DNA of 64,000 nt from Prorocentrum cordatum (GCA_963575745.1 CAUYUJ010022426.1:601947-665946); one strand, 5' to 3'. Shown: positions 1-11,105, counted from the stretch's first letter. Translations and numbers: made by a program. The notes: a model not told the origin generated them from the sequence alone.

Positions 1-1283
1 CAAATATTCCCAAGCCCTGCAAAAGAATGAAATACTCCACTATCTCTTCGCACCCATTCCACTGGCGACAAGGAAACGAACGGGGTGCCCGCGGACATAT
101 GGCTGCGAGGAAATCGCGGGACAACAATTGCCGAACTCGTTCTTCAGATCTGCATCCGTTGGGGGAGTTCGCAACGTGAATGAGCCTGGAGCCGTCGATG
201 CCGCCGTTGATCGTAGCCCATATGACGCTCCGCCTCCACACGTTCTTGCGGGTGCGGGGCGGCACCGCAAGGTCGAGGAGGTGCTCGAGACGTTTCACAT
301 GCACTGGCAAGCAGGCCCCCTCCGCCAGGTAAGTGAACCGACCAGGCGCAAGTATAAGTTTCTTAACCTCTCTCCGAAAAGTGTTGCTGTTGTAGGCCCT
401 GCGCATCACAAGGACGAGATTGGTGTAGAACTCAATTTCTCTGGGCACTTTTTTCTTGAATGGCTCCTTCTTGCAATTTGACGCCCTATGGACGCAACAC
501 AGCTTATGTAGCAAGTGCATGTCGGGGTAGACACATGAGCGGTGACGCTCAGCTCTGATGAACGCCCTGTCTCCGTCTGTGGTCGCATTCCTCTGGTGGC
601 GGGCGAACTTCTGAGCGATGCGGTCTGCGTCGGCCAGGCGGGTCTGGTGCAGCACGGCGTAATAACATTCTCCAGTTGTATTCGAAACCACTTGAACAGG
701 GGTGCAGAGACTGAATGAGAAGCTGACGTATGAGGAAGGTTGGCCGCCGCTGCCCCGCTTCACAAACAACATGCCATAGTTCCATTCGGTGTTGACCAGT
801 TTCGCCCTCTCGTCAGCATCGTCGGGCAAGTCGTTGTATATATTGCCTTCGTCGTTCGACCCCGTGGCGCCCCTCGCAGGCAACTGGGTCTCATCTGAGC
901 GAACGGCCTCTGTGAAGACCAGGCCTACGGCGCCCCCAGCAATACAAGTATCGTACACATGCTCCATCAATCTCACGACGGAGTGGCGATCGTACAACAC
1001 AGCAGCGGCAGCCGTTCTCTCTTCTACACTTTGAAACGCGTTCAATGATATGCCAAACATGTGTGCAGATGCAGAGGCTGACATCATAGTTGTTTTTTCT
1101 CTCAATACATACTCACCGATCTCCATGTGCGTCTGGTCCAACAACCCGTCTAAACTTATGTTGTTGGCGATTGCATCGCCCACCTCTAACACCAGGCGTC
1201 TGAACGACTCTGCATCTGAAACCACGAAAGGGTTAATATTGGCTGGAGCTGCGTCGCCGATGCTGTCCTCGGGTCCGCCGTCG
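1..1283 (-). CDS. Partial second copy of the unknown-family ORF at 32022-34982
   Basis: This stretch reads as the same sequence as 33602-34884 in the same orientation. On reading I found two substitutions: T at 889 against C at 34490, and T at 1254 against C at 34855. On the minus strand these change residue 165 from Ala to Thr and residue 43 from Gly to Asp of the full-length product. The frame covers residues of about 33 to 461 and is open to the window edge; the 5' part is lost in the N gap. The copy keeps the Cys/His-rich segment around residues 283-303. The function of the family is unknown to me. It may be a true tandem duplicate, an allelic contig placed next to its partner, or a scaffolding error; the gap at its edge makes an assembly cause quite possible. 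Confidence 0.8.
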
Positions 1284-1383
1284 NNNNNNNNNNNNNNNNN
1301 NNNNNNNNNNNNNNNNNNNNNNNNNNNNNNNNNNNNNNNNNNNNNNNNNNNNNNNNNNNNNNNNNNNNNNNNNNNNNNNNNNN
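1284..1383. other. Assembly gap of 100 N
   Basis: Exactly 100 unknown bases, the usual placeholder for a gap of unknown length. The left side is duplicated gene sequence. The right side does not continue that gene, so the order and distance across the gap should not be trusted. Confidence 0.99.
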
Positions 1384-1602
1384 CCAGAGTCACGGAGCTC
1401 AGAGCCTGAACTCCCCTGCCGCTGAATTGACGGTGACATTTAAACATGAACTGGCAATTGCACCCAACATATTTTACCAGCCTGCAGGATTCACGTGCGC
1501 CACCCGCGCGCCAAGCGAAAACCAGACCTGTACAGAGCCCATGCCTGCGGGACGTGCGCTAACTCGCTGCTACAGCCGTCGCTGCTTGACTCTGCATTGC
1601 GC

Positions 1603-2118
1603 CTACTCGCGTGTGCGCTTACGCCCCGCGGACTCCCCGCCCACGAGGGGCAGATTGGCGAAGGGCTGTCTGCAGAGGTTCTTGAAAACCAGCCCGCAGA
1701 GGCGGCGCTCCAGCATGGTGACGGTGCGGTTCTGCTCGGCGCGCACCAGCCTCCGGACGCGGATGGTAATCTGCGCCTGCCGCTGGCGCATGGCCCGGGT
1801 TTCCCAGCCGACGTCGCTGAGCTCTGCCAGCATCATGTCGGAGGTGCCGTCGACGCGGACCCTTGCCATCGGGGAAGGGGTACGGTCCTGCCGCTCTCGG
1901 CCGCGTGCCATGCGGTGTCGGCCTTGGTCCTGCACCTCCTCTGACGTACCCGAGCCTTGGTCCTCCGCCTCCTCCTTCTCATCCACCAGCTCTGCCCCGT
2001 TGATGGCGTGGATCTCGGGATCAGCGCCCATCAAACCCGTGTCGATGCCCACCCGAGCTGGAGGTTGGAATTCCTTTCCGCACATGCTTGTCACTGCCTG
2101 GTTCGCCGCCGCAGCCAT
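1603..2118 (-). CDS. Hypothetical protein, 171 aa, basic C-terminal half
   Basis: The ATG at 2118 opens a 171-codon frame ending at 1603. The product starts MAAAANQAV, has an acidic middle (residues of about 43-62, rich in Glu and Asp) and then a long Arg/Gln-rich helix-like half (repeated RR, RQRQ and MLERRL patterns) ending RKRTRE. Codon composition is gene-like and unlike the flanking 10-bp repeats. The open frame continues upstream of the ATG to a sequence resembling the spliced leader (2166-2186), which suggests the gene may be a re-inserted processed cDNA. I recognise no family. A basic, helix-rich tail could bind nucleic acid, but that is only composition. Alternatively it is the last exon of a longer gene. 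Confidence 0.45.
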   Translation of the reverse strand: MAAAANQAVTSMCGKEFQPPARVGIDTGLMGADPEIHAINGAELVDEKEEAEDQGSGTSEEVQDQGRHRMARGRERQDRTPSPMARVRVDGTSDMMLAELSDVGWETRAMRQRQAQITIRVRRLVRAEQNRTVTMLERRLCGLVFKNLCRQPFANLPLVGGESAGRKRTRE

Positions 2119-2165
2119 GAAGAAACACTTTTGGACGGGGATACCGTAGGTCTGAGCCCTAATGA

Positions 2166-2186
2166 CTTGAGCCAAACCCGCTAATG
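2166..2186 (-). other. Possible spliced-leader relic
   Basis: The minus strand has TTTGGCTCAAG preceded by TAGC at the spacing found in the 22-nt dinoflagellate spliced leader. About 16 of 21 positions match by eye, 11 of them contiguous at the 3' end. It sits 48 bases upstream of the ATG of the hypothetical gene on the same strand. Chance similarity cannot be excluded at this level of identity. Confidence 0.4.
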
Positions 2187-2189
2187 AGG

Positions 2190-3310
2190 CAGTATTGAAG
2201 CCCTCTTGGGGCCTTCTTCTGGCCGTCTTGGGCGCCTCTTGGGCCGTCTTGGGGCTCTCTGGGGCCGTCTTCGGACTCTCTGGTAAACCTCTTTTTGGGC
2301 CGTCTTGGGGCGGTTCGGGGGGGGCGTTTGCTTCGCCATGGAAACACGAAAATCGCATGTGCTGCAAACGTTCGTTTTCCTCGCGGCAACGAAACGAATT
2401 AGAATTCATGGAGCCCTGTTTGGGCGTTTTGGGTGGCCCTTGGTTCTTCTTGAGGCCATCTTGGCGCGTCTCGGAACGCTTGCGGGGGGTCTGGGGGGGT
2501 CTTGGGCTGGTCCTGGCGGCCTCTGGAGCCGTCCGAAAATCCTCAGGGCCCCCGCCAGGGAGCCCTTGGGCCGCCCGGGGCCCCCATGCCACGACGTGGC
2601 CGTGGTTCTGGGCCCGCCCCTGGACGACGGCGCCGACGACGACGACGACGACGACGACGACGGCGGCGACGACGACGACGACGGCGACGACCACAGCGGC
2701 GGCGGCGGCGGCGGCGCTGACGACCCCAGAATTCGACATCGGCTCGGCATGGGTCCCCAGACCTCTTCGGGGGTCTGTCCGGCGGCGATGTTCGCCCCGT
2801 GGAATCAGTTTTGAAGCCTCTAGGGAAGCTCTTGGGACCAGTTGTTGGTCCTGTTGGGGACGTCTTGGGAGCCTCTTGGGTTCTCTCGGGGGCCTCGTGG
2901 AGACTTCAAGGGGCCTCTTGGGGTGGGAAGCTCAGATTGTCCGTCAGTTTGCCTCTCTGGGCCCCCGCTTTGTGCCGTCGTGGAACCCGTTGGAACGCCT
3001 CTCGAGCTGCGTTGGAGCCGCCTTGGGCTGTCCTCGGGCCCTCTGGGGGACTTCTTGGGCGCCTCGCGGGCCCTTTTCGGTGTTCGTGGTTGTTCCCTGG
3101 GCCGTCTGAAATATTCGGAGTCTGACAAGGCGAGAACTGCGGAGTCTCACAAGGCGGGAAAACGATACGAAAATCTATGAGTTGTGCCTATTGGGGCGCT
3201 CTCGGGTGGCCTCTGGAAGCCCTCTTGGAACGTCTTGGGGGCGTTCCAGGGCGTCAGGAAGCCGTCTTGGGGAGTCTTGGGGCCTCCCAGCGATGGCTCG
3301 CGGTGTCTGG
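2190..3310 (-). repeat. Dispersed 10-bp periodic repeat, minus orientation
   Basis: Degenerate runs built on a 10-base word of the type CCAAGA(T/G/C)GGC, here read on the minus strand as GCCGTCTTGG and relatives. The same word fills parts of 8.25-8.82, 13.64-13.85, 27.24-27.87, 29.03-29.24, 36.11-36.47 and 38.50-39.19 kb. Long open frames across it are composition artefacts. Confidence 0.8.
2622..2718. repeat. GAC/GGC trinucleotide repeat
   Basis: Nearly uninterrupted GAC triplets followed by GGC triplets. It gives poly-Asp or poly-Ser frames on either strand that are not genes. Confidence 0.9.
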
Positions 3311-3607
3311 CGGAAGTTACGCGGATGTATGGGGAAAGCGTATATTGAGGCTCTTTTTCCTCCAACGCAGCTCGAACAAAAGGGCCTGCGGGCATGCTAC
3401 GAATTGACGGCGTCCAAATCACTCAAGATCCCGAGCACGCCGCCTGGCCGAGCGGGGGCGGGCGGTGAACCCGCTCCTCCTCGGGCGCCCCTCGGGTCAC
3501 CACTCCCCCCAGGGTCCTAGAAAGCGAAACTTAAAGCCCGCAGTGCCTCGACGCGTAGTCGCGGAGGTCTAGACTCGCGCCCATGGCGCATCTAAACAGC
3601 GCGCGGC

Positions 3608-5746
3608 TCAAGGCCCTACTCGGACCACACCCCCTGTTTTCTCGGCCCCAGAGGCTGGAAAAAGGGGGCTCGTCGTCCACCAAATATACTTGACCTGGCT
3701 CTGGGTGGCCACCGTCCTTCTGCGGTCGCCCTTCCTAGTCTCGAGCTTCACTGCTGCTTCGCTCGGCCCCTCGATCGGAGCGCGCCGTAGCCTCCCGCCG
3801 TCGTCGCCGCGCGGCAGGACACCCGCGCGGCACCAACTCGGCCTCGCACACGGACAAAACCAGCAAGTCAAGGAATACCCGGGCGAAGCAAGCAGGAGCC
3901 CTAGGCTCGCGCCCGCCATCAGCACAGTCAGGCTCCCGTAGTAGCCCTCAGTCGTGACTCCTGGCATGGCCGCTGGAGTCAGCGCACTCTCGCCCACCCT
4001 GCGGCGCCTCGCACAGCTCGGTCGAGCTTCCCTGCGCCGTGGGGAGCGACGCACCCACTGCAAACAACACCTCGTCAACAGGGTTGACTGGCCCTGGACG
4101 TCGGTCGGCATGGCCCCGACTCCAGCTACCCTCGAGGCCCCTGGCACGGGCACCTCCTTCAACCCGCGGCTCTCGCGGAGCCGCTCGGGGCGTGTCCTCG
4201 GCAACACCTTTGTGCCGGGATCCGCCAAGTTGTCGTCGCCAGCTGCATGCTCGATGCTGATGACCTTCTTGGCCACCAGCTGCTGAATCCAAAACGTCTT
4301 GGTGGCAAGGTGCGCGATCCGCCCGGTGCCCTGACGCCTCGCCAGCGCTCTCGCACTCGAGCTGTCACCTCGCCAGCTCATGCGCACGCTGCAGCCCATG
4401 AGCGCGAAGAGCGCCTTCAGCCAAAGTCCCTCGCTGAGACCTCGAGCTCCAGCGTGCCACTCGGCTTCGCAGCTGATAACGGGGCTGTGCGTCTTGACGA
4501 CAGCTGATGCCGAGCATTGGGCGCCCACGCGCGGTGGGGTGCACGCTGGTCTGGCTCTGCCGCTCCTTCGCGTCGCCTGCCCAGTCGGAGTCTGTCCACG
4601 CGACCTGGTCGACGATGTCCCGCGGCGCGGTGGTCTTGGCCATCCTCACGCCCACGTCCCTCGCGCCCTTTCAGGTACCTCGCCACCCTCTTGAGGGCTC
4701 GCATGTCCGCCTCACGGGGCGATGAGATGCACGAGGTCAGGTAATTCATGTCGTGCTGAGCATCTTCGCGGTCATGAAGGTAGAGCAGCAGGCGCGTGGT
4801 CACTCTCCTGAACAGCCTGGTCTGGTCTGGGCTGAGGTCGGGCGCGTCGCCGACGCCTGTCCTGCGCGCCTCCACCCCTGGGGTGTCGCACGGGTTGCCC
4901 TCCTCAAGGCCCGGCGCCCCCAGTGCCATTGTGAGGTACCTCTCGTTGGGCTGAACGTAGGTAGCGCCAGCCTCTCGCACGCGCCGCCCCTTGAGAAACT
5001 CGTAGACGGCACCGTCGCCCTGTGGGCCTGACCTCTTCGCCTTGATATCTCGGCCCAGATCCAGCACGAAGCCGGACCCTGCGACTCCAGGCGCTGCGCC
5101 GTACATGTCGCCCATGTGCAGCCCCGCCAGACATGGGGGCACGGCGTGCCAGGAGAACTGGGGCGCGGTCGGTGACCGCCCGAAGCCTCTGGCAATGAGC
5201 TGCCCCGCGGCGAAATCGACCCAGCGCTTCCATCCAGCGCGCCGTCCTGGCAACTGCTTCGCGAGCTGCCAAACGCAGTCCTCAGCGTCGCCCCATCGCG
5301 CGGCACTCTTCCAGGACTTCGGGTGGGCACTCGACCCGCGCGTCCTCCTCCTCGGGGACACGGTAGCACGCGTCCTCCGCGTCTACGGTGAAGGTGGGCC
5401 ATCCGTGCTTCAGAGCCACATAGTCCACCACTCGGCTGTCGACCATGCTGCTCCCTGGCGTGAAAGAGGTCGTCGCGGCACTCCTGCCGCACTTGAAGTC
5501 TCGCGCGACTTACCTTGACTTAGCGATCCCCCATCCGAGGTTCGCGCCCCGCTCGTAGACATGGCCCCAGCGGGCGCTGATCCTCTCGCCGGCGGCCTCG
5601 CTCCGTTTGACGAGCTTGCCCACCCCATGCTGCTTCAGCCCGTCGAAGGCCCGTTTGGTGGAAGCCTCGACCAACTGCGAGTCCGACGCATCCTGGGGAT
5701 CAGGGACATCCATATCTCTGAGGATCTGCAGGAAGTCAGGAAACAC
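3608..5746 (-). pseudogene. Degenerate Copia-type retrotransposon pol (reverse transcriptase and RNase H part)
   Basis: Read on the minus strand the order is Copia RT then RNase H. The RT start is at 5746-5510 (AFDGLKQHGVGKLVKRSE, then ISARW), followed by an in-frame TAA at about 5512 and continuation VARDFK and TVDAEDACYRVPE in the same frame. A frame change near 5295 leads to WVDFAAGQLIARGF and the catalytic region, where HMGDMYG stands where a Copia element has a Y(V/M)DD-like pair, so one Asp is missing. Two more frame changes near 4640 and 4520 lead to WTDSDWAGD and the RNase H motifs ESEW-like CEAEWHAGARGL, DSSSARALARR and IEHAAGDDNLADPGTK. With at least one stop, three frame changes and a lost catalytic residue it is dead. 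I could not find paired LTRs or a primer binding site. Confidence 0.85.
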
Positions 5747-6876
5747 ATCAAAACATTGCTCTGCCGCTACTCCGCTAACTTTGTGACTTCAGCGGCCGCG
5801 ACAATGCCCTCCCCAGGAGAAACCCTCGAAACGAAGCAAAATGTATGCAAGATGTACAAACAAGAACTACAAAAATATTACTTACAAGACTATCGGAAAA
5901 ATACGCAGGGGACCGATCACCGATCCGCGAGCGCGCCACGAAACAAACGCGCCGCGGCCACGCAGCGAGACGACGCCGCCGCGGCGCACAACGGCGAGGC
6001 TCCGCTACCACTACGGAGGATCGAGGCCCCGCCGCGGCGCGGCGAGGCCATGCCGCTCCAGCCCCCAAAAAAACACGCCGAAAAAAGAAATCAAAAAGGT
6101 CAAGAAAAGATCTGTAAAGAAAAAAAGCAGAGAGGGATAGGGCATGAAGAGATGAATAGAAGAGAGGTTTGGGCCAAAATAGCAACTGACTTGGAGGGGG
6201 AGGGGGTGGGGCGAATTTCGCAAAAAAAAAAAAAACAATGGAGCAAAAAACTGGGCTGGGCGGCAAGGTTGCAAGAGGAAGGAGACCGAGGACACCAACC
6301 AGAAACAAGAAAAAACCACAAAAAAGAAACACACAAGGGGGCACAAGAAGAGAAAGTGGGAGGAGACACGGGGGGCGGAAAACGGAAGAGGGGAAGTGAA
6401 AGGGAAGCGGAAGGGGGGGAAGAAGAGGAGACGCAGCAGAGACAGAGGAGGGAGGGAAGTAGAAAGGACATTGCTTGAAAATGAAGGGTGGGCGGGGTGG
6501 AAGGAAAGGCGCGGGGGAGAGGGAAGGAACGGGGAGGGCCCCGCGGCTCGGCCGCCGCCTGGCTGCCGCCGCCGCCTGGCCGCCTGGCCTGCACGTCGCC
6601 ATAGATGCCTCCTCATCCCCTCCTTCCTCATCCCTCGCTCTCCCCCCCCCTTCCCCCATCCACCCTGCTTTTCCTCAGCCCCACCCCTTCCTTCCAGGAG
6701 GGGGTGGCTGAGGGATTGGGGCATGATGCGCGGGGGGGATTGGGGGAGGGAGGGAGAAGGAGGGGGATTGGACGCAGGATAGAGGGGGAGGGCGAAGAGA
6801 GAAAGGGCGAGGGGGGATGGGGGAGCGGGGTTGGGAAATGCAGCCACGGAAGCGGCGGCGCAAGGTGCCCTTCATT
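5747..6876. other. Gene-free stretch with strand-asymmetric purine tract
   Basis: From about 6070 to 6530 the plus strand is almost entirely A and G, including a 13-base A run near 6222. From 6600 it switches to C/T-rich and then G-rich low-complexity sequence up to the left end of E1. The long minus-strand frames here are Phe/Pro/Ser-rich translations of the polypurine tract. I see no gene. Confidence 0.7.
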
Positions 6877-8100
6877 CTCAACCATCTCGCGGTGTTGGGT
6901 CCTCGTTTTGCAGAGACAGCGTCCCGCGTTCCGCGCTCACTTCGCCCTCCTCCTCCCCCTCCCCCCTCCCTCGCTCCTCCCATCCCCGCCCCTGCCCTCC
7001 GCATGTATCTGTTTCGGCGCACCACTCAGACGTTTCGCGGCCCCATGGTGAGCTCTGCTTAAGGCCCCAGTGGGAAAGCTAACATGGCACCGCCGCCCCA
7101 CTTCGGCACACCCCGCACACGTTCCGCGGCCCCTTGGGAACCCGACCTTCGGCTTCAGTGGGGAAGTTTGCGTGGCGCCGCCGCCTCATTTCGGCACGCA
7201 CCCCACGCGTTTCGCGACCCCATTGAGAGCTCCACCTAAGGCATCAGTGGGAAAGTTCGCATGGCACCGCCACCCAATTTCGGCGCACACCTCACACGTT
7301 CCGCGGCCCCATGGGGAGCCCCGCCAAAGGCCCAAATGAAAAGTTTGGATGGCATTGCCGCTCAAGTTCGGCGCACACCTCCGACGCTTCGTGGCCCCAT
7401 GGGGAGCTCCACCGAAGGCCTCAGCGGGAAAATTCGCATGACACCGCCATCAATTACGGCACTCCCCGCGCACGTTTCGCGGCCCCATGGGGAGCGTTGC
7501 CTAAGGCTTCAGTGGGGGAGTTCGCATGGCACCGCCGCCCCATTTCGGCATACCCCTCACACGTTGCGCTGCCCCATAGGGAACCCCGCCGAAGGCATCA
7601 GTGGGGAAGTTCGCATGGCACCGCCGCGCTATTTCGGCACTCCCCTCGCACGCTTCGTGGCCCCATGGGAGCCCCGCTTAAGGCCTCAGTGGGGAAGATC
7701 GCGTGGCACCAGCGCCCATTTTGGCACAACCCTCATAGGTTTCGTGGCACCGTGGTGAACCCCACCGAATGTCCCAATAGAAAATTCGCATGCGCCGCCG
7801 CCCCATTTCGGCACACCCCTTACACGCTTCGTGGCCTCATAGGGAGCTCCGCCTGAGGCCCCAATGGAGAAGCTCTCATGGCACAGCCGCGCCATGTCGG
7901 CACACCCCTCGCACGTTTTGTGGCACCAGGGGGGGGGGGGGCACCTAAGGCCCCAATGTGAAGGTCGCGTGGCACCGCCGCCCATGTCGGCACGCCCCTC
8001 AAACGTGTCGAGGTCCCACAAAGAGCTTCGCCGCCGCAGGTGGTAGGCGCAACTACAGCATTCACAACTGCACATGGTTGGGCGGGCCCTTCGCCAGGAT
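6877..8100 (+). mobile_element. Composite repeat E1 with internal 88-bp satellite
   Basis: The left end reads CTCAACCATC followed within 25 bases by GTTGGGTCCTCGTTTTG. The right end reads CAACTGCACATGGTTGGG and then CCTTCGCCAGGAT. The same two ends bound E2 (minus strand) and E3. Inside, after a C/T-rich stretch, are about 12 units of 86-91 bp carrying CATTTCGGCACAC, CGTTTCGCGGCCCCATGG and GCATGGCACCGCCGCC. Subterminal CAACCAT and ATGGTTG are inverted with respect to each other. There is no protein-coding capacity of its own. E1 is 1224 bp and E2 is 1215 bp, so they appear to be the standard form of the family. Confidence 0.7.
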
Positions 8101-9177
8101 CACCCCACCAGCCCTTTGGGCGTAGGTGGTTTAGCGAGTTGCGCGTTCTCTCTGCCAACACCTCCTTCCCCTGCTCAGGGGAGGGGTGCACCAATCCCCC
8201 TGCCCCCTCCCATGGGCCTGGGAGGGGGGGGGGGGGGATCGACCCATCAGAGCGCCCAAGATGGCCCAAGATGGCTCCCAGAGAGCCCTAGAAACCCAAG
8301 ATGGCACCCAAGATGGCCACGATAACTCAAGCTGGCTCAAGGTGGCTTCCGACCCGCATCCAAGAAGCTTCGATACGACCCCGAGGGGAATTCCAGTCGT
8401 TCGGGCCATTCAAGGACCCCACAAAAAATGCCAAACGGGTTCCGAAACCTACGGGAACCCAATGTTGATTGTTTTCTCGCTCCCTCGTTTCCGATGGGCT
8501 CTTCGGGCGTCAAAACGGCAGCAATCTTGCCCCAGAGGGCCCCGAGGGAGGCCCAAGGTTGCCCCATGACGGCCCAAGAGCGCCCACGACCGTCCTAAGA
8601 AAAGTGGCACCAGAGGGCCCCAAGGCGTTGCGGTGAGTTCCCAAGGGGGGCGTTTTGTTTCAGCCGTGGCCCCCAAGATGGCCCGACGAGGGGGGCCCAG
8701 ACGCCCAGACAGAGCCACAAGAGGGCCCCAAGACCACCCCAACAGAGCCCCAAGATGGCCCCAAGAGGGCCCCAAGAACCCCCAGAGAGCCCCAAGGTGG
8801 CCCCAAAAGACCTCCGAAAAAACGCTTCCTAGGCGGTCGTTACGCAGCCTGCTGGTCACCAACACCGCCAGCACCCGCAGCAGCACCAGCAGAACCACCA
8901 TCAGCCGCAGCACCACCACAACCACCAGCACCAACACCAGCAGCAGCACCAGCAGCACCAGCAGCAGCACCAGCAGCACGATAATAAACAGTACCAGCCA
9001 GAGCAGCAGCACCAGCAGCACCAGCAGCATCAGCTCCAGCACCACCACCACCAATTAAAACGACAGGCACAAAAGACCACAACTTCAAAGCACACACGCC
9101 AGTAACACCAGCGCACCACCAGCCATAACACCAGCAGCAGCACCAGCATCGCCAGCAGCACACGCACACCGTCAGTC

Positions 9178-9213
<36 letters not shown>

Positions 9214-10040
9214 CCAGCCGCATCGGTCCCGAGCTTTACCCCTCGAGGTGACCACGGAGTGGTCCCGAGTTTTACCCCTCGAGGTGATCGCGGATCGATC
9301 CCGAACTTTACCCCTCGAGGTGACAACGGATCCGCCCCGAGCTTTAAGCTCGGGACCGATCCGATGTCATTTCGAGGGGTAACGCTCGGGACCGATCCGT
9401 GGCCACCTCGAGGGGCAACGCTTGGGACCGATCCGAGGTCACCTCGGGTGGTAAAGTTCAGGCCGGATCCGTGGCCACCTCGAGGAGTAAAGTTCGGAAC
9501 TGATCCGTGGTCGCCTCGAGGGGTAAACCCCTCGAGGTGACTTCGGATCGGTCCCGAGCGTTATCCACCCGAGGTGTCAAGGTGGCCCCACGATGCGGGA
9601 GAACCACCAGCAGCAACAAGAGAAACAACACCAGCATTGACAACAGCACCACCAGCAGCATAAGCAGAACCAGCAACAGCCCAGGCGGAATCCCAGCAGT
9701 AGGACAAACACCACAAGCGCCAGCAACATCAGCAACGGCACCAGCAGCGGCACCGCCAGCACCAGGAGCAAAAACACCAACACCATCACCAGCAGAAGCA
9801 CCGCCCGTCTGCGCTTCTAGAGCTCCCCCACTTCACTATTGTGACCAGCGGCACTGCCGTGGCATAGGCAACACGTAGTATGTCACCAGCCTTATGTTCC
9901 AGCTCTTCTGCACCCCTCCAGCACGCCTCCAAAACGGCTGTGCGACTGCGTCCTTCCAGGAACCCTTGGCTAACCAACTCACCTGGCAATCGGTTCTGGA
10001 TGGGCTGGTAGGGCTACGCGAAGCGTCACGACTTTTGCTG
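8101..10040 (+). repeat. Repeat module A (partner of module B at 27076-29020)
   Basis: This module has a fixed internal order shared with module B. It starts with CCCACCAGCCCT and GTGGTTTAGCGAG. Next comes the 10-bp CCAAGATGGC repeat (8245-8820), then CAG/CAC triplets (8868-9218), then a 36-bp satellite with CTCGAGG and GAGCTTTACC (9218-9575), then more CAG triplets. It ends with a short non-repetitive tail containing AACGGCTGTG, GACTGCGTCCTTCCA and TTGGCTAACCAACTCAC. The two modules are about 1.94 kb each but clearly diverged. In A five satellite units are inverted relative to B. The tail has open frames on both strands, but the A/B differences are mostly amino-acid changing and B has stops, so I do not call it a gene. 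Confidence 0.75.
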
Positions 10041-10113
10041 CGCTCTGCCGCCTGCGGCGTACGGCGTGCGAGGCCGAGTGCTGTTGTCTGTGCTCTGCTG
10101 GTCGGCCCTGACC

Positions 10114-11085
10114 TCAGCGCGATGTCCTCTTCTTGCTGCTCTCAGCGGAGCTCACGGCCTCAACTATCTGCGGCAACATGTTTTTGAATACTCCATCTTT
10201 CTCGGCGAGGCGCTTGAACTTCCTGATGTTCGCAACAGTCGTGCCGCGCTCTGCCGAATCGTTGCTCTGGGCGTCCATCGCCACGAGCTCGAGCAGGATC
10301 AAGCCCTCCCAGCGGGTCTTCTTCCCGATGAGCAGCGCTCTGTTGGCTCTCGACACCAAGTCAGCGTTCGGCTCCCGCCCGAACTTCTCGCAGAGGGCCT
10401 TGGCACTGGTGAGGGCGCCCTCCACCGTGCCGATGGCCGCCTCCAGCTCCAACGCTTTGAACTCCGCGTGGAAGTCGGTCTTCCCGACGGCCTTCACCTC
10501 CTCGATTGTCTTGTCGGAGAGGTCCCTCGCCCAGTCGGTGCCGTCGTCCACACCTTGGCCGATGTTCTCCAGCTTGCTCGAGGCCAGCGCTAGCTGGAGC
10601 TCCCTGTCGCTGCTGTCGCAGGTTACCGCCGCCACCTCGCTGACAATCCCCTTTGTGTCCTCAACCACCTTCCCGATGTCAGCCACGCTGTTGCTGCCAA
10701 CTGCGTTGACAGCCTTCTCCAGGGCGACGGTCGCGGACAGCACGTCCAAGATCGCTCCAAGGCCAACGTCCGCGGCGATCCGAGCCTCAACGGCCCCCCC
10801 CAACTGCATCCACGACTGCTTCGCCGCCGACACCGCCGACAGCTTTGCCCACAAGTCCTCGAAAGCGTCGGCGGCCCTGCACTCCGCCTGATCGAGGACC
10901 ATGCTCTTCAGGGAGACTGCGAGGGCGCTCAAGTTCCCCATGAACGCAGGCGAGTACATGTGGTAATGCGCCAACCTCGCATCATTCAGACACTTGATGC
11001 CCCGCACCGCGTCCGAGGCCTGGTCATCGTTGATGGTGAGCTGTCCTGCGGGCCGCGTGTCCGCACTTCCCTGGGCACAGTGGTG
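10114..11085 (-). CDS. C-terminal segment of a large unknown protein (third frame)
   Basis: The open frame runs from 11085 to a stop at 10114 and gives about 320 residues. It is helix-rich with many Ala, Glu, Lys and Leu (for example LSAVSAAKQSWMQLGG and EAAIGTVEGALTSAKALCEK), no long repeats and gene-like codons. It ends SSKKRTSR. It lies directly after the two other frames of the same gene (11435-13429 and 11106-11470), all on the minus strand. A 3' splice-like CTGTGCCCAG lies at the junction near 11070, so the frame change may be a short intron; alternatively it is an indel. No family recognised. The predicted structure would be a long helical rod or scaffold. Confidence 0.55.
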   Translation of the reverse strand, partial: HHCAQGSADTRPAGQLTINDDQASDAVRGIKCLNDARLAHYHMYSPAFMGNLSALAVSLKSMVLDQAECRAADAFEDLWAKLSAVSAAKQSWMQLGGAVEARIAADVGLGAILDVLSATVALEKAVNAVGSNSVADIGKVVEDTKGIVSEVAAVTCDSSDRELQLALASSKLENIGQGVDDGTDWARDLSDKTIEEVKAVGKTDFHAEFKALELEAAIGTVEGALTSAKALCEKFGREPNADLVSRANRALLIGKKTRWEGLILLELVAMDAQSNDSAERGTTVANIRKFKRLAEKDGVFKNMLPQIVEAVSSAESSKKRTSR

Positions 11086-11105
11086 TCATTACGAAGGCGA
11101 TGGAG

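Noticed and set aside
2195-3109. 304-codon frame on the plus strand
   Set aside because: Gly/Trp/Ser-rich reading of the 10-bp repeat and the GAC triplets.
3601-3616. GGCTCAAG near the end of the Copia element as a possible spliced-leader relic
   Set aside because: Only eight bases match and the upstream part of the leader is absent.
9786-9989. 67-codon frame at the tail of module A
   Set aside because: The equivalent frame in module B has stops and mostly amino-acid-changing differences, so there is no sign of selection on a protein.
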